Assembly (NCBI RefSeq): GCF_000418325.1
Contig: NC_021658.1
Span: 6,063,501 to 6,127,500 of the forward strand
Reading direction: 5' to 3'
DNA: 64,000 bases
DNA from: Sorangium cellulosum So0157-2
Lineage (GTDB): Bacteria > Myxococcota_A > Polyangia > Polyangiales > Polyangiaceae
The translations under genes were made by a program, and so were the position numbers. The notes under the pieces are model-generated. The model saw nothing but the letters and a program-made list of their open reading frames with translations, ran no database searches and was not told the origin of the DNA. Shown one piece after another: positions 14,895-22,906 of this stretch (position 1 is its first letter; each line of letters begins with the position of its first letter).

Positions 14895-15178
14895 CGCGCG
14901 CCGATCGGTCGCCCGGTCCGGACCACGCCAGACCCGACCCGCAGGTCGTGCCCGCCCGGTCCGGACCACGCCCCAACCGACCCGCAGGTCGCGTCTGCCT
15001 GGTCCAGACCACCGCTCAGCCGACCCGCACGTCGCGCCCGTCCAGTCCGAACCACCCCTCAGCCGACCCGCAGGTCGTGCCCGCCTCGTCCAGACCACGC
15101 CAGACCCGACCCGCAGGTCGTGCCCGCCCGGTCCGGACCACCTCTCAGCCGCCCCGCACGTCGCGCCCGCCTCCGTGG
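14893..15178. repeat. 43-bp tandem array between convergent genes
   Basis: The anchor GACCCGCAGGTCG or a close variant recurs at 14936, 14979, 15022, 15065, 15108 and 15151, a strict 43-bp period; a partial unit precedes it. Each unit carries GGTCCGGACC (a perfect 10-bp palindrome) or a variant, and GACC-cgca-GGTC, a small hairpin. The period is not a multiple of three and both flanking genes end here, so the array is non-coding. It may be a bidirectional terminator or a protein-binding array. Confidence 0.85.
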
Positions 15179-15180
15179 GC

Positions 15181-16041
15181 CTACGGCCCCCCGGGCTCCC
15201 CGCCGGCAGCCACCGGGCTCGCCTCCGCCGACCCCGGCTGCGCCTTGCCCGGCTCCCCGCTCGGCTCCGCCCCCGGCGCCTCGGCCGGCGGCTCCGCCGC
15301 CTTCCCCCGCGCCGCCGCAGGGCGCCAGCTCTCGATCGGCGCGAGCAGCTGCTGCGCGATCTCCGTCTTCCTCGGATCCCGCTTGCTGACCATCCCGGAC
15401 ACGCGGACCACGTACGTCCGCAGCGCGTCCACGAGCTCGTCCAGGGCCGCGCGCACGTTCGTCACCTCGACCTCGGGGCTCTCCGCGGGCGACGTGATCC
15501 CCAGCGCCGCGCCGTACGCCTCGTGCGCCGCGTAGAGCCGCTCGAGGATCTTCCCCACGCCGAGCCGCTTCAGCTGCGCCTCGAGGTCGCTGTCCTTGAT
15601 CATCAGGATGCGCGTATTGCTCTCGGCCCACTCGAGCTTGTACGCGATCTGCGTGAACTTGAGCCCTCTCGGAAACAACGCGGCGCGCAGCGACGCCGCC
15701 GTCTCGGCCTCCGGCAGCCCGGGGATCTTCGACCAGCCGCCCAGCACGTCGTAGAGACCGCTCCAGATGGCGTCCACCGCGACATCGGCCGACTTCGCGC
15801 GCGCCGTGTCCTCGGTCGGCTGGGAAGGCAGGCGCGTCGCGACCGCCTGGTTCAAGGTCGCCAGCGCCGACGTCAGGTCCTCGTGCGCCTCCATCACCCC
15901 CTCGGGGACCTTCCGGGCCGCGCCCCTGTCGCCCAGCACGGCCCTCGCGGCGGTCAATACCTCGGTGCTCAGCGCCTGGGCGGATGGCGCGTCCAGCTTC
16001 GGTAGCTGGACCAGATCAACGGCGGTGAACGTTCGCCTCAT
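15181..16041 (-). CDS. uncharacterised helical protein, ~286 aa
   Basis: I do not recognise a family. The start MRRTFTAVDLVQLPKLDAPS is chosen because AGGAGAAGAGG lies just before it; the frame is open further upstream without a ribosome site. The protein is mostly helical with little aromatic content (STEVLTAARAVLGDRGAARKVPEGV, HEDLTSALATLNQAVATRLPSQ, ALDELVDALRTYVVRVSGMVSKRDPRKTEIAQQLLAPIESW). It ends in a Pro/Ala/Gly-rich tail. There is no signal peptide, so it is probably cytoplasmic. Its 3' end abuts the 43-bp array. Confidence 0.75.
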   Translation of the reverse strand: MRRTFTAVDLVQLPKLDAPSAQALSTEVLTAARAVLGDRGAARKVPEGVMEAHEDLTSALATLNQAVATRLPSQPTEDTARAKSADVAVDAIWSGLYDVLGGWSKIPGLPEAETAASLRAALFPRGLKFTQIAYKLEWAESNTRILMIKDSDLEAQLKRLGVGKILERLYAAHEAYGAALGITSPAESPEVEVTNVRAALDELVDALRTYVVRVSGMVSKRDPRKTEIAQQLLAPIESWRPAAARGKAAEPPAEAPGAEPSGEPGKAQPGSAEASPVAAGGEPGGP

Positions 16042-16471
16042 GCCTGCCTCTTCTCCTGGCCATCTCCTGACCATCTGTGGGTGAACGTAAGCGCTCCCCC
16101 CTTCGTCACCGTATATCCCGACCACCCACCCCTCGCCAGCGAGCCCACCCGTCGGAGCCATGCTCCGCAAGAAACCGTCAATGCCCCCGGAACCCTGAAC
16201 GCGCGCCACGCCCACGCCGCGTTCACACCACGTTCAGCGGATCGCGACATCACCGCGAATCCGCGACGCAACCGATGTAGCCGCCGTAGCCGACGCAACC
16301 GCCGTGGCCGCCGTAGCCGACGCAACCGACGTAGCCGCCACAACCGACCCGGCACCACCCCGGCACCGCCAGACCCGTTCCCACCCCCCGCGCCCGACGC
16401 GTGAACACGCTCGACCAAAAAGTCAGCAATGAGCGTTGTATACCGTGCAAAGGAGGAATATAAGGTGGATC
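16042..16471. other. divergent intergenic region, 430 bp
   Basis: No gene is seen. It holds the 5' regions of two divergent genes and a 27-bp repeat (16265-16345). Close to the right end the local GC drops (ccaaaaagtcagcaatgagcgttgtatacc), and TATACC at 16439-16444 could be a -10 box for the secreted protein gene. I find no matching -35. Confidence 0.5.
16265..16345. repeat. three 27-bp tandem repeats, non-coding
   Basis: Units begin GACGCAACCG at 16265, 16292 and 16319. Each is built from GCC/GTA triplets, so both strands look like low-complexity protein (Gly-Tyr-Cys or Arg-Leu repeats). There is no start or ribosome site. Confidence 0.75.
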
Positions 16472-17740
16472 ATGCGATACATACGTACAAGCGCCGCGCG
16501 CGCTTGCCTCTCCCTCCTCGTGCTCGCTGCGCTCCCCGGGACGGCGTTCGGGGCGACGACCGCGATCACGTTCGTCATCAACCACGCCGATTGCGGCAAC
16601 GCCGAGTTCTCGCTGTACCTGAACGGGGTCCTCCTCGACACGGTCCCGAGCGAGAACGGGTGCGAATGCCGCACGGAGACGCTCCAGAGGGCGTTCACCG
16701 AACCCGAGGTGCTGGCCCTCTACGACCCGAACACCTGCAACGATGTCCGGGTCGATATCGACAAAGGCCAGGGCCTGCTCGTCGGCTTCGCGCGCATTCA
16801 CGTGGATTCGACCGAAGGCTCATCGTACCTGTGCCTGTACGACGCCGAGCGCGGCCCGATCCCGTGCGCGGATCGCGACGTCTGCGACGGCTACGGCGTC
16901 GGGCTGACGTCGCTCGGGAGCCAGGACAGGGACGGCATCGCGCCAGGCCTGGGCAGGGGCTGCGACAACTGCCCCGTCTCGCACAACCCGGATCAGGCCG
17001 ACGCGGACGCCGACGGGATCGGCGACGCCTGCGACCCCTGTCCGCGCGGCGACCGCGACCGCGACGCCGTCTGCGACGCGGCCGACAACTGCGCCTCCGC
17101 CGCCAACCCGAGCCAGACCGACAGCGACGGCGACGGGCTCGGCGACGCCTGCGACAACTGCCCCTCCGCCGCCAATCCAGACCAGGCCGACAGCGACGGC
17201 GACGGACACGGCGACGCGTGCGCGCACGCCTGCGTCACCCTGCAGCGCGGCACCTTCGGCGAGGTCGCGGACGCCGATATCTGGGAAGCGTTCCCCGATT
17301 ACAGCGACGGCCGCATCCCCTACAACGCCTCCGGCAACGCCCACGGCTCGCGCAAGCAAGCGCTCTACCGGTTCGGGCTCGACAGCATCCCCGCCGGCGC
17401 CACCGTCACGTCGGCGGATTTCGGCGTGGCCGCCTACGGCTCAGGCGACGAGATCGTCCGCATCCACCGCATCACCGCGCCCTGGAGCGAGGACGCCGTC
17501 ACGTGGAACAGCTTCGCCGCGAGCTACGACGCGGACGTCGAGGCCGACCTCACCTGGATCGGACCCTACGATATGAGCGCCGACCTGACCGGCCTCGTCC
17601 AGGCGTGGGTCGACGGCACGGCGCCGAACCACGGCTTCCTCGTCGAGGAGGATCCGACCGGGCGCACGTCGTACCGCTCGAGCGACCACCCCCTCCAGGA
17701 GGACCGCCCCTGGCTCGAGGTCTGCTATTTCGCGCCCTGA
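16472..17740 (+). CDS. secreted thrombospondin type-3/DNRLRE-like protein
   Basis: The start MRYIRTSAARACLSLLVLAALPGTAFGA is a clear signal peptide; AAGGAGG lies about 14 bases upstream. After an N-terminal Cys-containing domain (HADCGNAEFSLYLNGVLLDTVPSENGCEC), residues ~165-255 hold Ca-binding thrombospondin type-3 repeats (CDNCPVSHNPDQADADADGIGDACDPC and two to three more). The C-terminal ~165 residues look like a DNRLRE/CBM96-type beta-sandwich (VTLQRGTFGEVADADIWEAFPDYSDG, KQALYRFGLDSIPAGATVTSADF, TWNSFAASYD, DLTGLVQAWVDGTAPNHGFLVEED). It is probably a surface or secreted Ca-dependent carbohydrate-related protein. Its last 16 bases overlap the end of the convergent permease gene. Confidence 0.87.
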   Translation: MRYIRTSAARACLSLLVLAALPGTAFGATTAITFVINHADCGNAEFSLYLNGVLLDTVPSENGCECRTETLQRAFTEPEVLALYDPNTCNDVRVDIDKGQGLLVGFARIHVDSTEGSSYLCLYDAERGPIPCADRDVCDGYGVGLTSLGSQDRDGIAPGLGRGCDNCPVSHNPDQADADADGIGDACDPCPRGDRDRDAVCDAADNCASAANPSQTDSDGDGLGDACDNCPSAANPDQADSDGDGHGDACAHACVTLQRGTFGEVADADIWEAFPDYSDGRIPYNASGNAHGSRKQALYRFGLDSIPAGATVTSADFGVAAYGSGDEIVRIHRITAPWSEDAVTWNSFAASYDADVEADLTWIGPYDMSADLTGLVQAWVDGTAPNHGFLVEEDPTGRTSYRSSDHPLQEDRPWLEVCYFAP

Positions 17741-18747
17741 TCCGCGCCGCGCGGCCTCGCCTCCGCGTCCTCCTCCGCGGGGTAGGGCCTGCCGAGCGCC
17801 GCGGGGGGCGTCGCGTCGAACGCGCGCAGGAGCGGGCGGCGCGCCGCGTCGGGCAAGAGCGCGCCGAGGCGCGCGAGGAGCCCGCTCGAGGTGAGCCCCA
17901 GGACCACGATCATCAGCGCGAACGGCGCCACGCTGAAGACCTGCGTCGGCACCGACGGCAGCGCGCTCTGGCCGAGGCTCGCCATCGACGAGAGCACGCC
18001 GAACAGGCACGCGCCGAGCGCCGCCCGCACCGGATGAAAGCCGCCGAAGATGACGATCGCCAGCGCGATCCAGCCGTAGCCGGCCGTGTGGCGGTGGCTC
18101 CAGCCCGCCTTGAAATCGAGCGAGTACGCCGCGCCGCCGATCCCCACGAGCGCCCCGCCGACGAGCGTCGCCAGGGCGCGCACCCGGGCCACGCGCGCCC
18201 CGCGGGCGTGCGCCGCCGCGGGCTGCTCGCCCACGGCCCGGACGAGGAGCCCCGCGCGCGTGCGGTACAGGAACACCCAGGCGCAGGCGACGAGCAGGTA
18301 GCTCGCGTACACCACCGGATCGCTCCGGAAGAACAGCGGGCCGACGATGGGCACGTCCCCGAGCACCGGGATCGAGAGCGCCGGGACCGTCGGACCAGGC
18401 ACCCGCACGAACGGGCCGCCGAGCACCGACGAGAGATCCGCGCAGAGCAGCGCCAGCACGAAGCCGATCGCGATCTGCGAGCGGCGCAGGTAGATCCCGC
18501 CGATCGCCACGACGAGCGCGACGAGCGCGCCGGTCGCGGCCGCGGCGGCGAAGCCGGCGAGGACGCTCCCGGTCGACAGCGCGGCCGCGAAGCCCACCAT
18601 CGCCGAGAGCATCATCGAGCCCTCCGCCGAGAGGTTGATGACCCCGGCCCGCTCGGCGATCGTCTCGCCGACCGCCGCGTAGACGAGCGGCGTCGAGGCC
18701 GCGAGCGCGGTCGCGAGGAGCGAGAGGAGCTCGCCGCCGTCGTCCAT
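17725..18747 (-). CDS. BMP-type (nucleoside-like) ABC importer permease 2
   Basis: This 340-residue integral membrane protein of the BPD_transp_2 family has about eight to nine hydrophobic segments. ETIAERAGVINLSAEGSMMLSAMVGF is the signature seen in nucleoside/sugar permeases (YufQ/NupQ-like), and GFHPVRAALGACLFGVLSSM lies near the end. Its ATG shares one base with the stop of the preceding permease (TGATG), so the two are coupled. It is the last gene of the four-gene importer. Beyond the last helix the protein has an Asp/Glu/Arg-rich tail. Confidence 0.88.
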   Translation of the reverse strand: MDDGGELLSLLATALAASTPLVYAAVGETIAERAGVINLSAEGSMMLSAMVGFAAALSTGSVLAGFAAAAATGALVALVVAIGGIYLRRSQIAIGFVLALLCADLSSVLGGPFVRVPGPTVPALSIPVLGDVPIVGPLFFRSDPVVYASYLLVACAWVFLYRTRAGLLVRAVGEQPAAAHARGARVARVRALATLVGGALVGIGGAAYSLDFKAGWSHRHTAGYGWIALAIVIFGGFHPVRAALGACLFGVLSSMASLGQSALPSVPTQVFSVAPFALMIVVLGLTSSGLLARLGALLPDAARRPLLRAFDATPPAALGRPYPAEEDAEARPRGADQGAK

Positions 18748-19943
18748 CAGGCCTCCTCCGGCCGGCCGCCGCGCGCGCCGCGCGCGCTCCAGGGCGACAG
18801 CAGCGCGAAGAGGACGAGCGCGCCCTGGAGCACGCCCGCGAGCGAGGACTCCAGGCCGAGCGTCATCGGGAGCTTGAGGCTGCCGACGTTGAGCGCGCTG
18901 AAGAACAGGGCGATCGGCGCGACGAGCGCCGCGCGCCGGCCCGCGAGCAGCACGACGAGCAACGCGAGGAAGCCGAGGTGGCTCGAGACGTTCGGGAGGA
19001 GCCGGTGGAACGTGCCGAGCACCTGCAGCGCGCCGGCGACGCCGGCGAGCGCGCCCGAGATCGCGAACGCGGCGAGCATCTCCCGCGCCGCCGGGACGCC
19101 GAGCACCGCCGCGGCCTCCGGGCTCAGCCCCACCGCGCGCAGCCGGAGCCCGAAGTGGGTCCGCCCGAGCACCACCGCCGCGCCGACGAGCGCGAGCGCC
19201 GCGAGCAGGAGCGCGGTCGGGCTCAGGTCGGTGCCGCCCAGCGTGGAGAGCCAGAGCGCGCCGTCGAGCGGCTCGGTGCCGGCCATCGACGCGACGCCAG
19301 GCCGCTTCCACGGCCCGAAGACGAGGTAGAGGACCGCCCCCTGGGCGACGAAGTTCATGCCGAGGCCGGCGAAGATCTCGCTCACCCGGGCGCGCGTGTG
19401 CAGCGCGCCCGTGAGCGCGCCCCAGAGGACCCCGCCGAGCGCCCCGGCGGCGATCGCGAGCGCGACGACGAGCCCGGCGGGGAGGCCCGGCCAGAGCGCG
19501 CGCGCGGCGCCGGTGGCGCAGACGGCGCCGATGACGAGCTGCCCCTCGACCCCGAGGTGGTACAGGCCGGCGCGGAACGTGAACAGGAGGCCGCTGCCGC
19601 AGAGGAGCAGCGGGGCCAGGGTGGCGAGCACCCGCGCGGCCTGATCCGCCGTGCCGAACGCGCCGTCCCACAGGCCCGCGGCCACCGCCGCCGGCGAGGC
19701 GCCCAGGAGCGCGCACAGCCCCGCGACGAGCGCGAGCGAGAGGGCGAGCGGCGCGAGCGGCGAAAGGCGGGCGGCGACCCCGCCCGGCCACGCCGGCCGC
19801 GCGCCGGGGCCGGATCCGCCGGGCGGCCCGGGGCTCATGGCGGGCGGCCCGGGGCTCGTGGCGGGCGGCCCGGAGCTCATGGCGGGCGGCTCGGGGCTCG
19901 TGGCGGGCGGCCCGGAGCTCGTGGCGGGCGGATCGGAGCTCAT
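18747..19943 (-). CDS. BMP-type ABC importer permease 1
   Basis: This BPD_transp_2 permease (398 residues from the first ATG) has ATLAPLLLCGSGLLFTFRAGLYHLGVEGQLVIGAV as the family signature (YufP/NupP-like). VGLSPEAAAVLGVPAAREMLAAFAISGALAGVAGALQVLGTFHR follows. The N-terminus is odd: six copies of a 7-residue unit (such as SPGPPAT/M), coded by 21-bp DNA repeats, three of which carry in-frame ATGs (residues 1, 22 and 36). Any of these could be the true start. The first overlaps the ATPase stop by ATGA. Confidence 0.87.
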   Translation of the reverse strand: MSSDPPATSSGPPATSPEPPAMSSGPPATSPGPPAMSPGPPGGSGPGARPAWPGGVAARLSPLAPLALSLALVAGLCALLGASPAAVAAGLWDGAFGTADQAARVLATLAPLLLCGSGLLFTFRAGLYHLGVEGQLVIGAVCATGAARALWPGLPAGLVVALAIAAGALGGVLWGALTGALHTRARVSEIFAGLGMNFVAQGAVLYLVFGPWKRPGVASMAGTEPLDGALWLSTLGGTDLSPTALLLAALALVGAAVVLGRTHFGLRLRAVGLSPEAAAVLGVPAAREMLAAFAISGALAGVAGALQVLGTFHRLLPNVSSHLGFLALLVVLLAGRRAALVAPIALFFSALNVGSLKLPMTLGLESSLAGVLQGALVLFALLSPWSARGARGGRPEEA

Positions 19944-19946
19944 GGC
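19821..19946. repeat. six 21-bp tandem repeats at a gene junction
   Basis: Copies start at 19821, 19842, 19863, 19884, 19905 and 19926 (GGGCGGCCCGGGGCTCATGGC and variants with two to three changes). They span the ATPase/permease junction. Alternate copies carry CAT or CAC on the plus strand, that is ATG or GTG in the permease frame. Confidence 0.92.
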
Positions 19947-21490
19947 CCGGCCCCCGCGGGCGCGGCCGGGGCGGGCTCGTCGAGCTCGCCGCCGATCATC
20001 CGGCCGAGCCGGTCCAGGGTGAGGTCGGCCGCGTCGACGGGCCGCGAGACGCGCCCGCCGCTGAACACGAGGATCCGGTCGCTGTAGCGCACGAGCTCGT
20101 CGAGCTCGGACGACGCGAACACGAGCGCCGTGCCGGCCCGGCACCGCGCGAGCAGCTGCTCCCAGACCCACCGCGCCGACGCGAGGTCGAGCCCCCGGGT
20201 CGGCTGCTCCAGGAGCAGCAGCGCGAGGCCCTCGGGGAGGAGCGCGAGCTGGGTGCGCTGCTGGTTGCCGCCGGAGAGCGCCTCGACGCGGGTCTCGGGC
20301 CGACCGCGGATCCGGAACGCCTCGATGAGCCGCTCGGCGGCGCGGCGGATCTCCCGCGGGCGGAGGAACACCCCCGGCCGGGGCGCGCGCAGCGCGACGT
20401 GCTCCTCGAGGGAGAGGCCCGCGATGAGGCCCTCCCGCCGGCGATCCGCGGGCAGGTAGCCCACGCCGGCGCGCAGGAAGGCCGGGTAGGGACGGCCGGT
20501 CAGGTCGGCCCCGCCGACGGCGACGCGGCCCTGCCGCACCCGGAGCAGCCCGGCGCAGGCGCGCAGCAGGAGGCGCTGGCCGCTCCCCTCGAGGCCCGCG
20601 AGCCCGAGCACCTCGCCGCGGCGCACGCCGAGGCGGGGGAGGCGCAGGTCGAGGCGGTGATCGCCGACGCCGACGTCCTCGAGGGCGAGCGCGACCCCGT
20701 CGCCGGCCGTCGGGAGCCGCTCCGGGGGCGCGAGCGCCCCGCCGAACATCAGCGCGACGAGGCGCTCGGCGCCGGCCGGCATCTCCGCCTCGCCGGCCAC
20801 CTTGCCGTGCCGCAGCACGGTCACGCGGTCGCAGAGCGCCTCGACGTCCGAGAGCTTGTGCGAGACGAGCACGATCGCCTTGCCGTCCTGCTTGAGCCGC
20901 CGCAGCGCGGAGAAGAGGGCGCCCTGCTGCGCGCCGGAGATCCCCGTCGTCGGCTCGTCCAGGAGGAGCGCGCGGACGCCCAGCGAGAGGAGCCGCAGGA
21001 GCTCGAGCTGCTGGCGCTCCCCGAGGGTGAGCCGCCCGACCTGCTCGTCCGGATCGACGGAGAAGCCGAACCGCGCCGCGAGCGCGAGCAGCTCCTCGCG
21101 CGCCGCGCGGCGGGGGAGGAAGACGCCCGCGGCGCGGCGCGAGGGCGGCGCGGGGGAGGGCGCGCCGCCGGCCACGGCGCGGGGGCGGGCGACGAGGAAG
21201 CTCTCCAGGACGGTGAGGGGAGGGAAGTCGAGCGGCTCCTGGTGGAGCACGCCGACGCCGGCGGCGAGGGCGTCGGCCGGGCTGGCGAGCGCCACCGGAC
21301 GGCCGTCGAAGAGCAGGCGGCCGGCGTCCGGGCGGAGGAGCCCGCCGAGGATGCGGAGCAGCGTGCTCTTGCCGGCGCCGTTCTCGCCGAGCAGGCCGTG
21401 GACGGCGCCCGCCCGGATCGTCAGCGACACGTCGTCGTTGGCCCTGACCGGGCCGAACCGCTTGGCGACGCGCTCGATCTCGATCCGCAT
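19940..21490 (-). CDS. BMP-type ABC importer ATPase, double domain
   Basis: This 516-residue ATPase has two nucleotide-binding domains in tandem, as in RbsA/YufO/NupO. The first has Walker A GENGAGKSTLLRIL (~35-48), signature LTLGERQQLELLRLLSLG and Walker B VRALLLDEPTTG. The second has a degenerate Walker A region (GLAGLEGSGQRLLLRAC), a signature-like LSGGNQQRTQLALLPEG and LALLLLEQPTRGLDL. The degenerate second P-loop is usual for this family. The stop overlaps the permease start (ATGA), and 19 bases separate it from the binding protein. Confidence 0.93.
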   Translation of the reverse strand: MRIEIERVAKRFGPVRANDDVSLTIRAGAVHGLLGENGAGKSTLLRILGGLLRPDAGRLLFDGRPVALASPADALAAGVGVLHQEPLDFPPLTVLESFLVARPRAVAGGAPSPAPPSRRAAGVFLPRRAAREELLALAARFGFSVDPDEQVGRLTLGERQQLELLRLLSLGVRALLLDEPTTGISGAQQGALFSALRRLKQDGKAIVLVSHKLSDVEALCDRVTVLRHGKVAGEAEMPAGAERLVALMFGGALAPPERLPTAGDGVALALEDVGVGDHRLDLRLPRLGVRRGEVLGLAGLEGSGQRLLLRACAGLLRVRQGRVAVGGADLTGRPYPAFLRAGVGYLPADRRREGLIAGLSLEEHVALRAPRPGVFLRPREIRRAAERLIEAFRIRGRPETRVEALSGGNQQRTQLALLPEGLALLLLEQPTRGLDLASARWVWEQLLARCRAGTALVFASSELDELVRYSDRILVFSGGRVSRPVDAADLTLDRLGRMIGGELDEPAPAAPAGAGP

Positions 21491-21509
21491 GGAGCACCGC
21501 CCGCGGCGG

Positions 21510-22802
21510 CTACTTGCTCGGCCCGGTGATCCCCCGGAGCAGCTGCGGCAGATACCAGATCTGCTGGGGCGTCGCGGTCTCGCCGTCCTTCAGGAAGTCG
21601 GTGCCGTCCTGGAACTTGAGCGGTCCCTTCCAGAGGTCGAGCCCGTTGGCGAGCGTCAGGACGAACGCGCCGAGCTGCGCCTTGCGCTCGCCCAGCGCGT
21701 TGCCCGGCAGGAAGCCGACGACCGACGCGTCGCCGTTGAGATCGCGGAAGTCCGGCCCTTCCCAGACGAACTCGCTCGCGTACTTGCCCGCGCGCGCCTT
21801 CTCGATGGTGTCACGGTAGAGCGGCGCCCAGTTGTAGTAGGCGACGCCGAGGCAGATGTCCGGCGCCAGGTCGCAGCCGGCCTTGTGGTCGTAATGGACG
21901 TACTTGACCTTCTTGCCGGCGCCGCTCGCCTTCTTGGCCTGCAGCGCGGCCTCGGGCGTGTCGAGCCCGGTGAGGAGCACGTCGAAGCCGCTGCTGTAGA
22001 AGTCGTCGGCCACCTTGGTGGGGTCGAGGGTGACGCCCGGGATGTTGAACCAGAAGCCGATCCACGCGACCTTGAAGGTGAGCTCCTCCGGCTTCTTCTT
22101 CTGGTACTTCTCCCAGCAGTAGCGCGCGCCGAGGTACGCGGCGGTGACGAGCCGGCGGGTCTCGTCGTTCACGAGCGGGCCGAGATATCCGATCTTGCCG
22201 GTCTCGGTGCCGAGCGCGGCGGCGCACCCGGAGATGTGCTTGGCGGTCTCGATGCGGCCCATGATGTTGCCCAGGTTGGGCTGGGGCTTGTGGTTCTTGC
22301 CGTCCTTCCAGGCGTAATCGCCGGAGACGTGGAGGACGGTGACCTGCGGGTGCTTGCGCGCGGTCTCGAGGGCGTCGTCCTTGTAATCGTCGGAGTTGTA
22401 GACGACGAGCTTGGCGCCGCGGGAGATGAGGTCGTCCGCGACCTGGGAGCCCTTCACGTTGGGGCGGTCGGCCGGGTTCACCTTGTCGACGTACTCGAAG
22501 CCGACGTCCGGCATCTTGCCGAGGACCGACCGGATGCCGTCGTAATGAGCCTGGTTCCACCCCTTGTCGTTGTAAGGGCCGACCAGGATCATGCCCACCT
22601 TGTATTGGGCGGTCGGCGCGGCGGCCGACGCGCTCGCCTCGGCCGCGGTCGGCGCGGCGGTCTTCTCCGCGGGCGGGCTCGTGCTCGTCGACGAGCTCTT
22701 GCACGCGCCGGCGAGCAGCGACAGCGCGACGGCGAGGGCGGAGGCGCGGGGGGCCGCGAATGCCACGGGCGACTTCGGCGTGCGGGGGATCACCCGATCC
22801 AT
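21510..22802 (-). CDS. BMP-family substrate-binding lipoprotein
   Basis: This 430-residue lipoprotein has a signal peptide ending in the lipobox LLAGAC and a Ser/Thr/Pro/Ala-rich linker. The BMP/PnrA domain follows: YKVGMILVGPYNDKGWNQAHYDGIRSV, KLVVYNSDDYKDDALETARKHPQVTVLHVSGDY, KIGYLGPLVNDETRRLVTAAYLGARY and VAYYNWAPLYRDTIEKARAGKYASEFVWEG. BMP proteins bind purine nucleosides or related ligands and deliver them to the ATPase/permease complex encoded downstream. As first gene of the operon it probably sets the transcription start. The exact ligand cannot be read from sequence. Confidence 0.92.
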   Translation of the reverse strand: MDRVIPRTPKSPVAFAAPRASALAVALSLLAGACKSSSTSTSPPAEKTAAPTAAEASASAAAPTAQYKVGMILVGPYNDKGWNQAHYDGIRSVLGKMPDVGFEYVDKVNPADRPNVKGSQVADDLISRGAKLVVYNSDDYKDDALETARKHPQVTVLHVSGDYAWKDGKNHKPQPNLGNIMGRIETAKHISGCAAALGTETGKIGYLGPLVNDETRRLVTAAYLGARYCWEKYQKKKPEELTFKVAWIGFWFNIPGVTLDPTKVADDFYSSGFDVLLTGLDTPEAALQAKKASGAGKKVKYVHYDHKAGCDLAPDICLGVAYYNWAPLYRDTIEKARAGKYASEFVWEGPDFRDLNGDASVVGFLPGNALGERKAQLGAFVLTLANGLDLWKGPLKFQDGTDFLKDGETATPQQIWYLPQLLRGITGPSK

Positions 22803-22906
22803 CGTGGGCGGGATTGCCGCAGGGTGTCAAGGACCTGCGGCGGTGTCGGCGGGCCGCGCCGCCGGAGCGCGGCGCGCGGGGCGGAGGGGGCGTCGCTGGC
22901 GGCGGA

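Noticed and set aside
14893..15178. CRISPR-like array
   Set aside because: The units are directly adjacent with a 43-bp period and no variable spacers, and no cas gene is present.
18747..21497. Single 916-residue protein fusing ATPase region and permease
   Set aside because: The upstream part is out of frame with the real ATPase. The ATPase at 19940-21490 and permease at 18747-19943 explain the DNA with ATGA overlap.
22803..22906. Riboswitch before the BMP operon
   Set aside because: Only about 100 bases separate it from the next gene and I could not find a purine- or other riboswitch core.
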